DNA of 40,103 nt from JALXCH01 sp964495805. GTDB taxonomy: Bacteria; Calditrichota; Calditrichia; RBG-13-44-9. Position 1 is the stretch's first letter. The number at the start of each line of letters is the position of its first letter. The notes beneath the pieces are model-generated. The model was not told the origin of the DNA and did not search any database. It saw only the letters and a list, made by a program, of their open reading frames with translations. Shown piece after piece: positions 31,905 to 39,862 of this stretch. The position numbers and the translations under genes are program-made. The DNA lies in NCBI GenBank assembly GCA_964495805.1, contig CAZBWV010000034.1, forward strand, positions 1 to 40,103, written 5' to 3'.

Positions 31905-33003
31905 ACAGCGTGTGTACAGGTTTGTTCAGGATAACGGAATTTTACTGTTAGCACTTCTGTGGCTCCCCGTGCTGGGTGGGATAACCGGGGATGCGCCTTC
32001 TCATTATGTTCAGTACGTGGATTGGCGGACGATTTTTACCCTGACCGGATTGTTGTTGACCACCACGGCGCTAAAGGAGAGCGGTGTGTTCTCTCATCTG
32101 GCGCGGGGTTTTGTCCGCACCATGCCGGACGAACGTCGTCTGGCTCTGGCGCTGGTTAGTACGGCTTCGCTTCTCTCCATGGTGCTCACCAACGATATTG
32201 CCCTGTTTATTGTGATCCCCCTTACCCTGGGACTGGAGGAAATTACCGGAAACAACTTCCTGCGCTTTATTATTCTGGAGGCACTGGCGGTTAACGTCGG
32301 TTCCACCCTTTCCCCCATCGGCAATCCTCAAAACATATTTTTGTGGCACCAGTGGGAGATCTCCTTTTTTCGGTTTGTGGGGCAAATGTTTCCTCTGTTT
32401 CTTCTGCTCCAGAGTTTGTTGTTTGGAATGGTGCTGGTCCTTTTTCCCTCCCGGCCGGTACATTTCGCCCGCCGACCGGATAATCACGTGCAGTTGAAGT
32501 TGTTCTATCTGTCTGCTTTTCTGTTTCTTTGCTTTTTGATTTCCGTGGAACTCAGATGGATGGCTCCCATGCTGGTATTTGTGGTGCTGGTGTACCTGTT
32601 CAGCTACCGACGAATTTTCCGGGTTGCCGATTGGGGACTGATCCTGCTGTTTGTGGTGGTGTTTGTGGACCTGCATCTGTTTTCGGAAATTGGTTGGGTG
32701 CAGGAACTGGGACAACACCTGAACTGGCACGATCCCCTGATTTTACTGGGTAGCGGCATCCTCACCTCTCAGCTTATCAGCAATGTACCTGCTGCTATTT
32801 TGCTCTCCCACTTCACGCAGGATTGGCACACCATTGCCTATGCGGTAAACGTGGGCGGAAACGGTCTGATAACCGCTTCTTTTGCCAATCTCATCGCTCT
32901 GCGTTTAACCTCTGCTCCGGGTCGCTATCGTCGTTTTCATCTCTATTCATTTGCTTTTCTGCTTCTCTCTGCAGCAGGAACGGTACTTTTACTGCTCCGG
33001 TGA
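31894..33003 (+). CDS. SLC13/ArsB-superfamily anion permease
   Basis: The 369-residue polytopic protein has about eleven hydrophobic segments. Ion-transporter superfamily signatures are visible: TNDIALFIVIPLTLGLEE and VNVGSTLSPIGNPQNIFLW in the first half, and LGSGILTSQLISNVPAAILLS with NVGGNGLITASFANLIAL in the second (paired N-x-P and GS-type loops). Relatives carry dicarboxylates, sulfate, silicate or arsenite; the substrate is not evident. At about 370 residues it is shorter than typical SLC13 proteins. The ATG at 31894 lies inside the preceding gene's end and has AGGA upstream; the longer frame from 31852 is rejected. Confidence 0.8.
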   Translation: MVSKQRVYRFVQDNGILLLALLWLPVLGGITGDAPSHYVQYVDWRTIFTLTGLLLTTTALKESGVFSHLARGFVRTMPDERRLALALVSTASLLSMVLTNDIALFIVIPLTLGLEEITGNNFLRFIILEALAVNVGSTLSPIGNPQNIFLWHQWEISFFRFVGQMFPLFLLLQSLLFGMVLVLFPSRPVHFARRPDNHVQLKLFYLSAFLFLCFLISVELRWMAPMLVFVVLVYLFSYRRIFRVADWGLILLFVVVFVDLHLFSEIGWVQELGQHLNWHDPLILLGSGILTSQLISNVPAAILLSHFTQDWHTIAYAVNVGGNGLITASFANLIALRLTSAPGRYRRFHLYSFAFLLLSAAGTVLLLLR

Positions 33004-33074
33004 GAATTCCACCGAAATTGGTAACGGTGTTCGGTATCCTCCGGAGAGCCCCTTCCGAAAAAGCGATCTACTAT

Positions 33075-33103
33075 TTGAAAATGCTGTAAAACATGGTTAT
33101 AAT
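33075..33103 (+). promoter_or_regulatory. Good promoter for the 33139 gene
   Basis: TTGAAA (33075-33080) and a perfect TATAAT (33098-33103) are separated by 17 bases. The transcript would start near 33110, 29 bases before the TTG at 33139, and include the ACAGG that precedes it. This supports a separate transcription unit that starts here and may run into the sigma-54 activator. Confidence 0.65.
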
Positions 33104-33138
33104 AAGCATAGACATTCGAACATGAAACAGAACAGGTA

Positions 33139-34149
33139 TTGAACCGAAACGTGATTCGATTACTCAAAATGCTGTCTATCGTGGGGGGATTGCTTTTGCT
33201 GGTCATGGGGGTTACCTGTGTACCGGAAGCTCCTCATTCCAATCCCGTGGACCCTTACTTCGGGAGAAATCAGCCGACCGGATGGATGCTGAGTGGTATG
33301 GTGCTAACCCGTTACGAACCGCATGTACCCATTGGGGACTGTGAGGTGTTGCTCTTTCCGGAACGGCAATTTGCCCGCACCGATGCCCGGGGAACATTTT
33401 CCTTCCCATTGCAACAAAGCGGTGAACACCAGATTTGCGTTCGCAAAGAAGGTTTTTTCCCCGATACGATTATTGTGAATCCGGATACATTGGGGGAAAA
33501 GACGCTCAATCTTTACCTGGATGGCCAACCGTATTTGCTTCGTGCGCAGGTTTACAGCGAGTACATCGATCAGTGGTGGCCGGAGCCGGTCACGACCATC
33601 AACTTCCGGGTAGTGGCGGCAGATCCGGACGGGGTGAACGACCTGGATACCATCGCGATGGTGATACCTGAGCTGGAGATTCATCGGGTAATGGGCAGCA
33701 CCGCCCGGGCCGATAGCTTTTCCCTCACGCTCACCGGGGACGACTTCCCGAACAGCAATCCGTTTACCCTGATTGGCAAAGCCATCTATTTTGTACTGCA
33801 GGATCGTTCCCTCCGCCAGGTGCGCTCCGAACCACACTATTTGTTCCGCATACTGGAGCAATCCCCGCACGCCATTGAACCCACTTCCCTTCAGCAGGTG
33901 TCGCCCACTCCCATTTTTCGCTGGGAACCTTATCCGGCTTCTTTTACGTTTCAATATGAAATCGAAGTTTTTTTTATTCAGGGAGGAATTCCTATTTCTA
34001 TACACCGAAAAACCGGGATTCCGCCGGAACAGCAAGAGTATCAGTATCCCGATTCCCTTCCCACGGGCACCTACTTCTGGACTGTCGGTGTCCGGGACAA
34101 TTTAAATAATTTCAGCCGTTCCAAGGAGGCTTCGTTTGTTGTACCCTAA
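33139..34149 (+). CDS. Exported surface protein with carboxypeptidase-regulatory-like and fibronectin-like parts
   Basis: The 336-residue product starts with a basic and hydrophobic leader (MNRNVIRLLKMLSIVGGLLLLVMGVTC); Cys27 may be lipidated, though the residues before it (VT) are not a good lipobox. Residues about 48-120 (MVLTRYEPHVPIGDCEVLLFPERQFARTDARGTFSF...GFFPDTI) resemble a carboxypeptidase regulatory-like sandwich. The C terminus (about 245-335) with PTPIFRWEPYPASFTFQYEIEVF and LPTGTYFWTVGVRDN looks fibronectin-like. The TTG start at 33139 is set by ACAGG upstream and the promoter; an ATG at 33169 would shorten the leader. It precedes the sigma-54 activator by 15 bases. Confidence 0.7.
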   Translation: MNRNVIRLLKMLSIVGGLLLLVMGVTCVPEAPHSNPVDPYFGRNQPTGWMLSGMVLTRYEPHVPIGDCEVLLFPERQFARTDARGTFSFPLQQSGEHQICVRKEGFFPDTIIVNPDTLGEKTLNLYLDGQPYLLRAQVYSEYIDQWWPEPVTTINFRVVAADPDGVNDLDTIAMVIPELEIHRVMGSTARADSFSLTLTGDDFPNSNPFTLIGKAIYFVLQDRSLRQVRSEPHYLFRILEQSPHAIEPTSLQQVSPTPIFRWEPYPASFTFQYEIEVFFIQGGIPISIHRKTGIPPEQQEYQYPDSLPTGTYFWTVGVRDNLNNFSRSKEASFVVP

Positions 34150-34164
34150 TCAGGACAATGTATT

Positions 34165-35652
34165 ATGGACAAAACCATCGAAAACATACCGGAGCAGTAT
34201 TTAAAAGCGCTGTTAGAAATCAGCCAGCAGCTTAACTCCATTCGGGAACCGGAGGAACTGCTCCGAAACGCCCTGGATATTGCCGTTGAGCAGCTTTCCG
34301 CGGATCGCGGGTTTATCCTTTTAAAAGATGAAACGGGTGATTTTCAGCCAGCGGCGGTGCATGGCATGGAGAAGGCTCAGCTTGACAAAATGGAGGATAT
34401 TTCCCACTCCACGGTGGAAAAAGTGCTGCGCACCGGTAAACCGCTACTCACCTTCGATGCTCTTTCCGACGAACGATTTAACGAAGCGCAAAGTGTGGTG
34501 CTTCATCAGATTCGCTCCATTGCCTGCGTTCCGCTGATTCTGAAGGGTGAACTTCAGGGAGCCATTTACATCGACAGCCAGGGCCAGCGTGCCCGATTTT
34601 CCCGCCAGAGCCTGCACTTTTTGGAAGCGTTTGCCAACCAGGCAGCGGTGGCGCTGGAGAATGCCCGCCTGCTAAGCTATTTCCGGCAGGAGAATGCCTT
34701 ACTCAAGGAGGAATTCCACCGCATTTTCGCCTTTCGCGGAATCATTGGCAAAAGCAAAGCCATGCAGCAGGTGTTCCAGTTGATGGGAAAAGTGCTAAAT
34801 AACGACACCACGTTGTTGATAACCGGCGAAACCGGAACCGGCAAGGAGCTCATTGCCCGGGCGATTCATTACAATGGTCTGCGCAGTAAAAAACCGTTTG
34901 TGCCGGTGAATTGCGGTGCCATTCCGGAAAGTCTAATCGAAAGCGAGCTGTTCGGGCATAAAAAAGGGGCATTTACCGGTGCCATTTCAGATAAAAAAGG
35001 GCTGGTGGAGATGGCAAACGGTGGCACATTGTTCCTGGACGAAGTGGGGGAGCTTCCCCTGCCTCTGCAGGTGAAGTTGCTTCGCTTTTTGCAGGACCAC
35101 GAGTTTACCCCGGTAGGGGACGTACGACCGCGTAAAGCGGATGTGCGCATCATTGCCGCCACCAACCGGGACCTGCGGCAGGAGATTCGGGAAGGACGCT
35201 TCCGTCAGGACCTGTTCTACCGGTTGAATGTCATTAACCTGCACCTGCCGCCCCTGCGCGAACGCAAAAAGGACATTCCCTTGCTGGTAAAACACTTTGT
35301 GGATGTGTACCAGAAGAAATTGCACAAGCAGATTGTTTCCGTTACACCGGAGGCGATGAAACAATTGGAGCAGTACCCCTGGCCCGGTAATGTGCGGGAA
35401 CTGGAGAATACCATCGAACGGGCGGTGGTGGTGGATGCCGACGGTAAAATCGATACGGATGACCTGATGTTGTTGGAGGAGCCGGGAGCAGGTGGCGAGA
35501 TTGAACCGGGGATGACCCTGGAGGAAGTGAGCCGGATTCTCCTGGAAAAGACCCTGAAAGCCACCGATGGGAACAAAACCCGAACCGCGGAGATGATGGG
35601 AGTCTCCCTGCGCTGGGTGCACTATAAAAGTAAAGAATGGGGGCTGGGCTGA
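34165..35652 (+). CDS. Sigma-54-dependent activator, GAF-AAA+-Fis
   Basis: The 495-residue activator has an N-terminal GAF domain (about 10-175; EQLSADRGFILLKDE, SIACVPLILKGELQGAIYIDSQ) in place of a receiver, so it responds to a ligand or partner instead of phosphotransfer from a kinase. The AAA+ domain has GETGTGKELIARAIHY (Walker A), ELFGHKKGAFTGA (the GAFTGA loop that contacts sigma-54, intact) and GGTLFLDEVGEL (Walker B). The C terminus carries a Fis-type helix-turn-helix (DGNKTRTAEMMGVSLRWVHYKSKEWGLG). A Ser/Thr kinase gene starts five bases after its stop. Two -24/-12 promoters lie downstream. rpoN is not in the window. Confidence 0.94.
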   Translation: MDKTIENIPEQYLKALLEISQQLNSIREPEELLRNALDIAVEQLSADRGFILLKDETGDFQPAAVHGMEKAQLDKMEDISHSTVEKVLRTGKPLLTFDALSDERFNEAQSVVLHQIRSIACVPLILKGELQGAIYIDSQGQRARFSRQSLHFLEAFANQAAVALENARLLSYFRQENALLKEEFHRIFAFRGIIGKSKAMQQVFQLMGKVLNNDTTLLITGETGTGKELIARAIHYNGLRSKKPFVPVNCGAIPESLIESELFGHKKGAFTGAISDKKGLVEMANGGTLFLDEVGELPLPLQVKLLRFLQDHEFTPVGDVRPRKADVRIIAATNRDLRQEIREGRFRQDLFYRLNVINLHLPPLRERKKDIPLLVKHFVDVYQKKLHKQIVSVTPEAMKQLEQYPWPGNVRELENTIERAVVVDADGKIDTDDLMLLEEPGAGGEIEPGMTLEEVSRILLEKTLKATDGNKTRTAEMMGVSLRWVHYKSKEWGLG

Positions 35653-35657
35653 GAACG

Positions 35658-37415
35658 ATGAACCGCGCTTTGCCATTCACCCGGCTGGATGAGTTTTTGT
35701 TAAAAGAGGTGTTGCAGGAAACACCCGGTACCATTGCCGTGCGAGCTTACCAGCCTTCGCTGGAACGGCCGGTGTTTCTGAAACTGTTAAAACCGCATCT
35801 GCAGGAACATACACGCTGGGTGGAGCGGTTCCAGCGGGAAGCGCGCATCTGTGCCCGGTTGAAGCATCCCAATATTGTGGATGTGTACACAATCGGGGAG
35901 CAGGATGGGTACACCTACATGGCTATGGAGTTTGTGGAGGGACTGAGCCTGCGGGAGTTGCTGGAAAAAACCGGGCCGTTGCCCCTGCCGGTTGCTCTGG
36001 AAGTGGTTCATCAGGTGCTGATGGGACTGGAGCCGGTACACCAGCAGGGAATCATTCACCGGGATGTGAAGCCGGGCAACATTCTGTTGCGGGTGGATGG
36101 CACGGTGAAGCTAACCGATTTTGGTCTGGCTTATCTGGGAGAGGACAGCAGCCTGACCCAGCCGGGAAGTATCCTGGGTACCCCGGCTTATATGAGTCCC
36201 GAGCAGATTACCGGCGAGCCCCTTACCCCTGCCACCGATCTGTTTGCCCTGGGAGCCACGTTGTACGAAATGGTGACCGGGATCAAACCATTTGCCGGGG
36301 AAAATTATTCCGCCTGCATTCAGAAAATTTTGAACGAAGACCCTCCTCCGCCTTCCCGATACAACAAAGAGCTTCCCCGAACATTCGATGAACTGATTGC
36401 CTGGCTCATTGCCAAAAATTCGGAGGAACGTCCCCACACTGTGCGGGAGGTCATGAACCGGCTGGAAAAATTCCCGGAATTCAGCCCCGGTCAGCACCGG
36501 GAGGAGCTGAGCCAACTGGTGCGGCGACACATCCGCCCCTCCGAAGAACCGGATGTTCAGGAAATCCCGGCGACATCTCCGAAGGAAGAGCCGGAAACGG
36601 AGCCTGAACTTCGTTCCGTTCGGAAATGGCCGGTGCCTGTGGCATTGCTTTTATTGGTGATTTTGTTTACTGTGGTTATTCTGGGGTACCTGGGCCGACA
36701 CATGAAGCCGTTTCGTTCCCCGGCAGGGATGGATACAGGGGCTCATCCCCGGAACCAGCCAGAAATTGCCGTGGAAGATTCCCTGAAGAATCCGGAATCC
36801 ATTCAAAAGGACACCGTTGCGGAAACGATTACCGGGAAGGAGCAGGAAACGCCTGCCGTCTCCGCTCCCCGCCAGGTCCCCAAAAGCGTCCCGAAACGCT
36901 TCGGCACTTCCTTCTCCGCATCGCGCCCTTCCGGGAATCGACCGGCAGGGAAGAAAAAAGTTTCTGCTTCAGAGACGCCTGCCCCGGCAGAACCCGCCCG
37001 GCTGGTGCTAAACATTGCTCCCTGGGCTACCCTTTCCGTGGATGGCAACACAGTGGATTCTCTGGTGCAGCATAAAACGCTGAAGCTCCCTCCCGGTACA
37101 CATCAGATAATGCTGACCCATCCGCGCTTTCCGCCGAAGATTTTCCGGCTCAGTCTCAATGCCGGGGAACAAAGACAGATTGAATATTCCTTTCTGAAAC
37201 AGGCCGGTTTTCTGATGGTGGAAGTTCGCCCGTGGGCGGAGGTGTTTGTAGATGGCAAGCATCAGGACACCACCCCGCTGCGTTTCCCTATTATTTTGCC
37301 TCCCGGCCAGCATCTTCTGGAACTGAAGAATCCTTACTATGCTCCGGTACGCAAAATTGTACAGATAACTCCCGGCGACACACTGATGGTTCGCGAAATT
37401 TTAAACCGCCCCTGA
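35658..37415 (+). CDS. Transmembrane Ser/Thr protein kinase with PEGA domains
   Basis: The 585-residue protein starts with a Hanks-type kinase. The ATP-binding Lys lies in FLKLLKP (about 42) and Glu in FQREARI. The catalytic loop is HRDVKPGNIL, then DFGLAYLGE, and the P+1 segment GTPAYMSPEQI. The glycine-rich loop is weak. A juxtamembrane segment leads to one transmembrane helix (VPVALLLLVILFTVVILGYLG, about 325-345) and a Pro/Ser-rich linker. Outside lie two PEGA-like repeats (LNIAPWATLSVDG..., about 452-515, and LMVEVRPWAEVFVDGKHQDTTPL, about 522-570). PEGA domains occur on surface and S-layer proteins. The start ATG at 35658 lies just after the activator's stop. The GAF activator is a possible substrate. 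Confidence 0.92.
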   Translation: MNRALPFTRLDEFLLKEVLQETPGTIAVRAYQPSLERPVFLKLLKPHLQEHTRWVERFQREARICARLKHPNIVDVYTIGEQDGYTYMAMEFVEGLSLRELLEKTGPLPLPVALEVVHQVLMGLEPVHQQGIIHRDVKPGNILLRVDGTVKLTDFGLAYLGEDSSLTQPGSILGTPAYMSPEQITGEPLTPATDLFALGATLYEMVTGIKPFAGENYSACIQKILNEDPPPPSRYNKELPRTFDELIAWLIAKNSEERPHTVREVMNRLEKFPEFSPGQHREELSQLVRRHIRPSEEPDVQEIPATSPKEEPETEPELRSVRKWPVPVALLLLVILFTVVILGYLGRHMKPFRSPAGMDTGAHPRNQPEIAVEDSLKNPESIQKDTVAETITGKEQETPAVSAPRQVPKSVPKRFGTSFSASRPSGNRPAGKKKVSASETPAPAEPARLVLNIAPWATLSVDGNTVDSLVQHKTLKLPPGTHQIMLTHPRFPPKIFRLSLNAGEQRQIEYSFLKQAGFLMVEVRPWAEVFVDGKHQDTTPLRFPIILPPGQHLLELKNPYYAPVRKIVQITPGDTLMVREILNRP

Positions 37416-37421
37416 AAAAGC

Positions 37422-37437
37422 TGGCACAGGAATTGTG
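37422..37437 (+). promoter_or_regulatory. Sigma-54-like (-24/-12) promoter of the kelch gene
   Basis: TGGCAC (37422-37427) is followed, after five bases, by TTGTG (37433-37437), the -24/-12 layout of sigma-54 (consensus TGGCAC-N5-TTGCA/T). The only deviation in the -12 core is T for C. It sits in the 48-base gap between the kinase stop codon and the kelch ATG at 37464, with a start expected near 37447 and AAAGGA just upstream of the ATG. Confidence 0.5.
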
Positions 37438-37463
37438 GTAGAGAAGCAAAGGATGTAAAATAG

Positions 37464-38723
37464 ATGGATAAAATGATGCAAAATTTGCGGAGATGGTGGT
37501 TGGTGGGGTTCCTTCCGTTGCTGATGCTACAGGCTACATGGGCACAGCAGTGGGAGCTAAAGACCCCCATGCCCACCCCTCGAAAAGGAATGGCGGTGGC
37601 AGTGCTGGAGGGAAAAATCTGGGTGATTGGCGGGCGCTCCATGGGGCACCATGGCTGCAATGAGGTGGAAGTGTACGATCCCCAGCAGAACCTGTGGAGC
37701 ACTCAGTATCCGGATATCCACTATAAACGGGAGTACGCAACGGCTCAGGTATGGGAAGGCAAAATATTTCTTTTTGGTGGACGCAAACAGTCCATGCTGG
37801 TTTCCGCTGTGGAGATGTACGATCCGGTGGTCGGTTCCTGGCAAACCATCGCCCAGATGCCCACTCCCCGCTTTGGTATGGCCAGCGTGGTGGTCGATTC
37901 GCTGATTTATTTGATTGGAGGTAGCACCGCCAGCAGCGGAAATACCAACCAGGTGGTGCAATTTAATCCAGCAGATTATAGCTGGAGTATCCTTCCTGAA
38001 CCCATGAATTATTCCCGGATTTCGGCTATGGCCGGTGTTCCGGATGGGCAATTGGTGGTTGCCGGTGGGTTTTATTACGGACCCATTGCAGCGGTGGAAC
38101 AGTATCTGCCCGGTACGAGCAGCTGGCAAAATCTCAATAGTTTGCCTTATCCTTGCGGGGGAGCCGGTTATGCCACACTGGGGAATCGACTTTGGATTGT
38201 CGGAGGGCATACGCAATACGGAATTACCAATAATGTTCTGGTGGGTACCATGCAGGGCAATTCCCTCCAGTGGGATTTTGCACCACCTTTGAATATCGCG
38301 CGCAAGGACCTGGCCGTCGCAATTGTGGATAACACCATTTATGCCATCGGCGGGCAGGGGGAATTTTCCGGTATCCTGTATAACACAGTGGAAGCGCTGG
38401 ATGTGCTGGTCGGTCTGCCTCATGGCTCCCATTCGGAACCGCTCCTTCGGGAGATGAGTCTGGCTGTTTATCCCAATCCGTTTAATGCCACCACCATGGT
38501 TCGGATGAAGGTGCCGGAAGCGGGCAATTTCCACCTGGTGCTGTACGATCTGCTTGGCCGTCAGGTGGCGGAGGTCTTCCGGGGCTTCCTGGTACCCGGT
38601 CAGCATTCCTTCTCCCTTGATATGAAGAATATTTCTGGACTTCCCGCAGGGGGAGGAATATATTTTCTGCGCGCGGAAGGGCAACATCATTCGGTAACAA
38701 CCAGAATTTTGTATTTAAAATAA
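37464..38723 (+). CDS. Secreted kelch-repeat protein with T9SS-type sorting domain
   Basis: The 419-residue product has a signal peptide (LRRWWLVGFLPLLMLQATWAQ), about six kelch repeats (motifs such as GKIWVIGGRS, GKIFLFGGRK, DSLIYLIGGST, GQLVVAGGFY, NRLWIVGGHT and NTIYAIGGQG) forming one beta-propeller, and a C-terminal sorting domain (about 340-419) with LAVYPNPFNATTMVRMKVPEAGNFHLVLYDLLGRQV and a final FLRAEGQHHSVTTRILYLK. The sorting domain, typical of the type IX secretion and Por systems, is expected to send the propeller to the cell surface. It follows a -24/-12 promoter and a kinase with PEGA domains. Confidence 0.92.
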   Translation: MDKMMQNLRRWWLVGFLPLLMLQATWAQQWELKTPMPTPRKGMAVAVLEGKIWVIGGRSMGHHGCNEVEVYDPQQNLWSTQYPDIHYKREYATAQVWEGKIFLFGGRKQSMLVSAVEMYDPVVGSWQTIAQMPTPRFGMASVVVDSLIYLIGGSTASSGNTNQVVQFNPADYSWSILPEPMNYSRISAMAGVPDGQLVVAGGFYYGPIAAVEQYLPGTSSWQNLNSLPYPCGGAGYATLGNRLWIVGGHTQYGITNNVLVGTMQGNSLQWDFAPPLNIARKDLAVAIVDNTIYAIGGQGEFSGILYNTVEALDVLVGLPHGSHSEPLLREMSLAVYPNPFNATTMVRMKVPEAGNFHLVLYDLLGRQVAEVFRGFLVPGQHSFSLDMKNISGLPAGGGIYFLRAEGQHHSVTTRILYLK

Positions 38724-38738
38724 CATCCGGACGGAAAT

Positions 38739-39542
38739 TTGGGACGATTGGTTTACATTCTGTTAATGATATTTCTGGCGGTGGTTTTTGTGTCCGCACA
38801 GTCGGTTCAAACGGACAGTTTGCTTCAGCAGGACGAGCTGGTAGCCCAGTTAAAGCAGGCATACAACCATTTCGATTACCAGAAGTGTGCCACGTTACTG
38901 AACCTGGCATTTCCTTCCATTGACACCTTTTCGCCGCAAAATCGAATCGAAATTTATAAATATGCGGCATTTCTGGCATTTCGGCAGGGGAACAGCACGC
39001 TGGCAGAGAACCATTTCTGGCAGATTCTGGAGATCGACCCCTCTTACACGCTGGACCCGGTTCAGACCCCACCCAAGTTGCTTACTCTGTTTCAAAAAAC
39101 AAAGATTGAGTTTTTGCAGGAACTGAATCGTCAGTTGCGGGAGCTTCAGCAGGAGCCCGTTCATCGGTCCACCGCCTGGCGCGGGCTGGTTTTTCCCGGA
39201 TGGGAACAGTGGCATCGCGGATACCGAACCCGGGGAGCCATTCTGGGTGGGGCTGCTCTGGCCTCCCTGGTCGGACTGGGATACGCCATTGTGCAGACGC
39301 AACAAAAGAAGCAGGATTATCAGGACGCCAGCGATTCGGAATCGGCAGACCGGCTGTATGATGAGTACAATCGATTCTACCGTCAACAGTTTTATTTCTC
39401 CTATGCTTTTGTGGCCACATGGATTCTTTCCCAGATTGACCTGACTTTGTGGAGCACTCCGCAAATTCAGGTTCGAGTAGGGGCAGTCACCGCTTTTTCC
39501 GTTGGAACTCCGACCGTGGTGTCTATTCATCTGGCTTTTTAA
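38739..39542 (+). CDS. DUF5683-type membrane protein
   Basis: The 267-residue protein starts with a signal or anchor (GRLVYILLMIFLAVVFVSAQ) and a helical stretch (about 25-135, with QDELVAQLKQAYNHFDYQKCATLLNLAF and AEN..WQILEIDPSYTLDP, recalling a tetratricopeptide-type fold). The C-terminal domain (about 145-230) has TAWRGLVFPGWEQWHRGYRTRGAILGG...YDEYNRFYRQQFYFSYAFVATWILSQID, matching the DUF5683 pattern of FCB bacteria. The start is TTG at 38739, with GGAAAT upstream. It lies 15 bases after the kelch gene and probably shares its transcript. Role unknown; relatives are linked to cell-envelope and secretion loci. Confidence 0.75.
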   Translation: MGRLVYILLMIFLAVVFVSAQSVQTDSLLQQDELVAQLKQAYNHFDYQKCATLLNLAFPSIDTFSPQNRIEIYKYAAFLAFRQGNSTLAENHFWQILEIDPSYTLDPVQTPPKLLTLFQKTKIEFLQELNRQLRELQQEPVHRSTAWRGLVFPGWEQWHRGYRTRGAILGGAALASLVGLGYAIVQTQQKKQDYQDASDSESADRLYDEYNRFYRQQFYFSYAFVATWILSQIDLTLWSTPQIQVRVGAVTAFSVGTPTVVSIHLAF

Positions 39543-39862
39543 CACTTTTTGATCCCTTCTTTTCTGATTCAATCAAAGCTTTTCTATTCATTTCGGGTGT
39601 TCCTCCTTAATAGACTGCAGAAATTTCACGATGACGTGCAAAAATTTCGTTGAAGGATGGCCTTCCTGTGATGGACTTCCTTTTGTAAAAGAGTTTTAAA
39701 TTGCTTTCGATTGCATCCGATAAAGGAAAAATCTGGCTAAAAAGGGCAGCTGAGCTTTCTTTTTTCCGGAAAAACGCTATTTTTGTCGAACTGGCACTGT
39801 GTTTGTACAGATGATAAAAAGCAGGAAAAAGTGAGAATACTTTAAACAAGGAGGATTGGTTC
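39543..39862. other. Intergenic region with -24/-12 promoter and palindromes
   Basis: This 320-base, AT-rich gap separates the DUF5683 gene from the last gene. It contains TGATTCAATCA (39565-39575), GAAGG-ATGG-CCTTC in about 39652-39665, a perfect TTTTTCCGGAAAAA palindrome (39761-39774), and the -24/-12 element at 39792-39807. I found no reliable ORF in it; the minus-strand frame at 39607-39864 has no ribosome site. Confidence 0.6.
39792..39807 (+). promoter_or_regulatory. Sigma-54-like (-24/-12) promoter of the last gene
   Basis: TGGCAC (39792-39797) and TTGTA (39803-39807) are separated by five bases, identical in layout to the element at 37422-37437 and with the same T for C in the -12 core. 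The start would be near 39818, giving a leader of about 45 bases that contains GGAGG. A 14-base palindrome ends 17 bases upstream of the -24 element. Confidence 0.5.

Noticed and set aside
37557..38690. 377-codon minus-strand frame
   Set aside because: Antisense to the kelch gene; the sense frame has clear kelch repeats, a signal peptide and a sorting domain.
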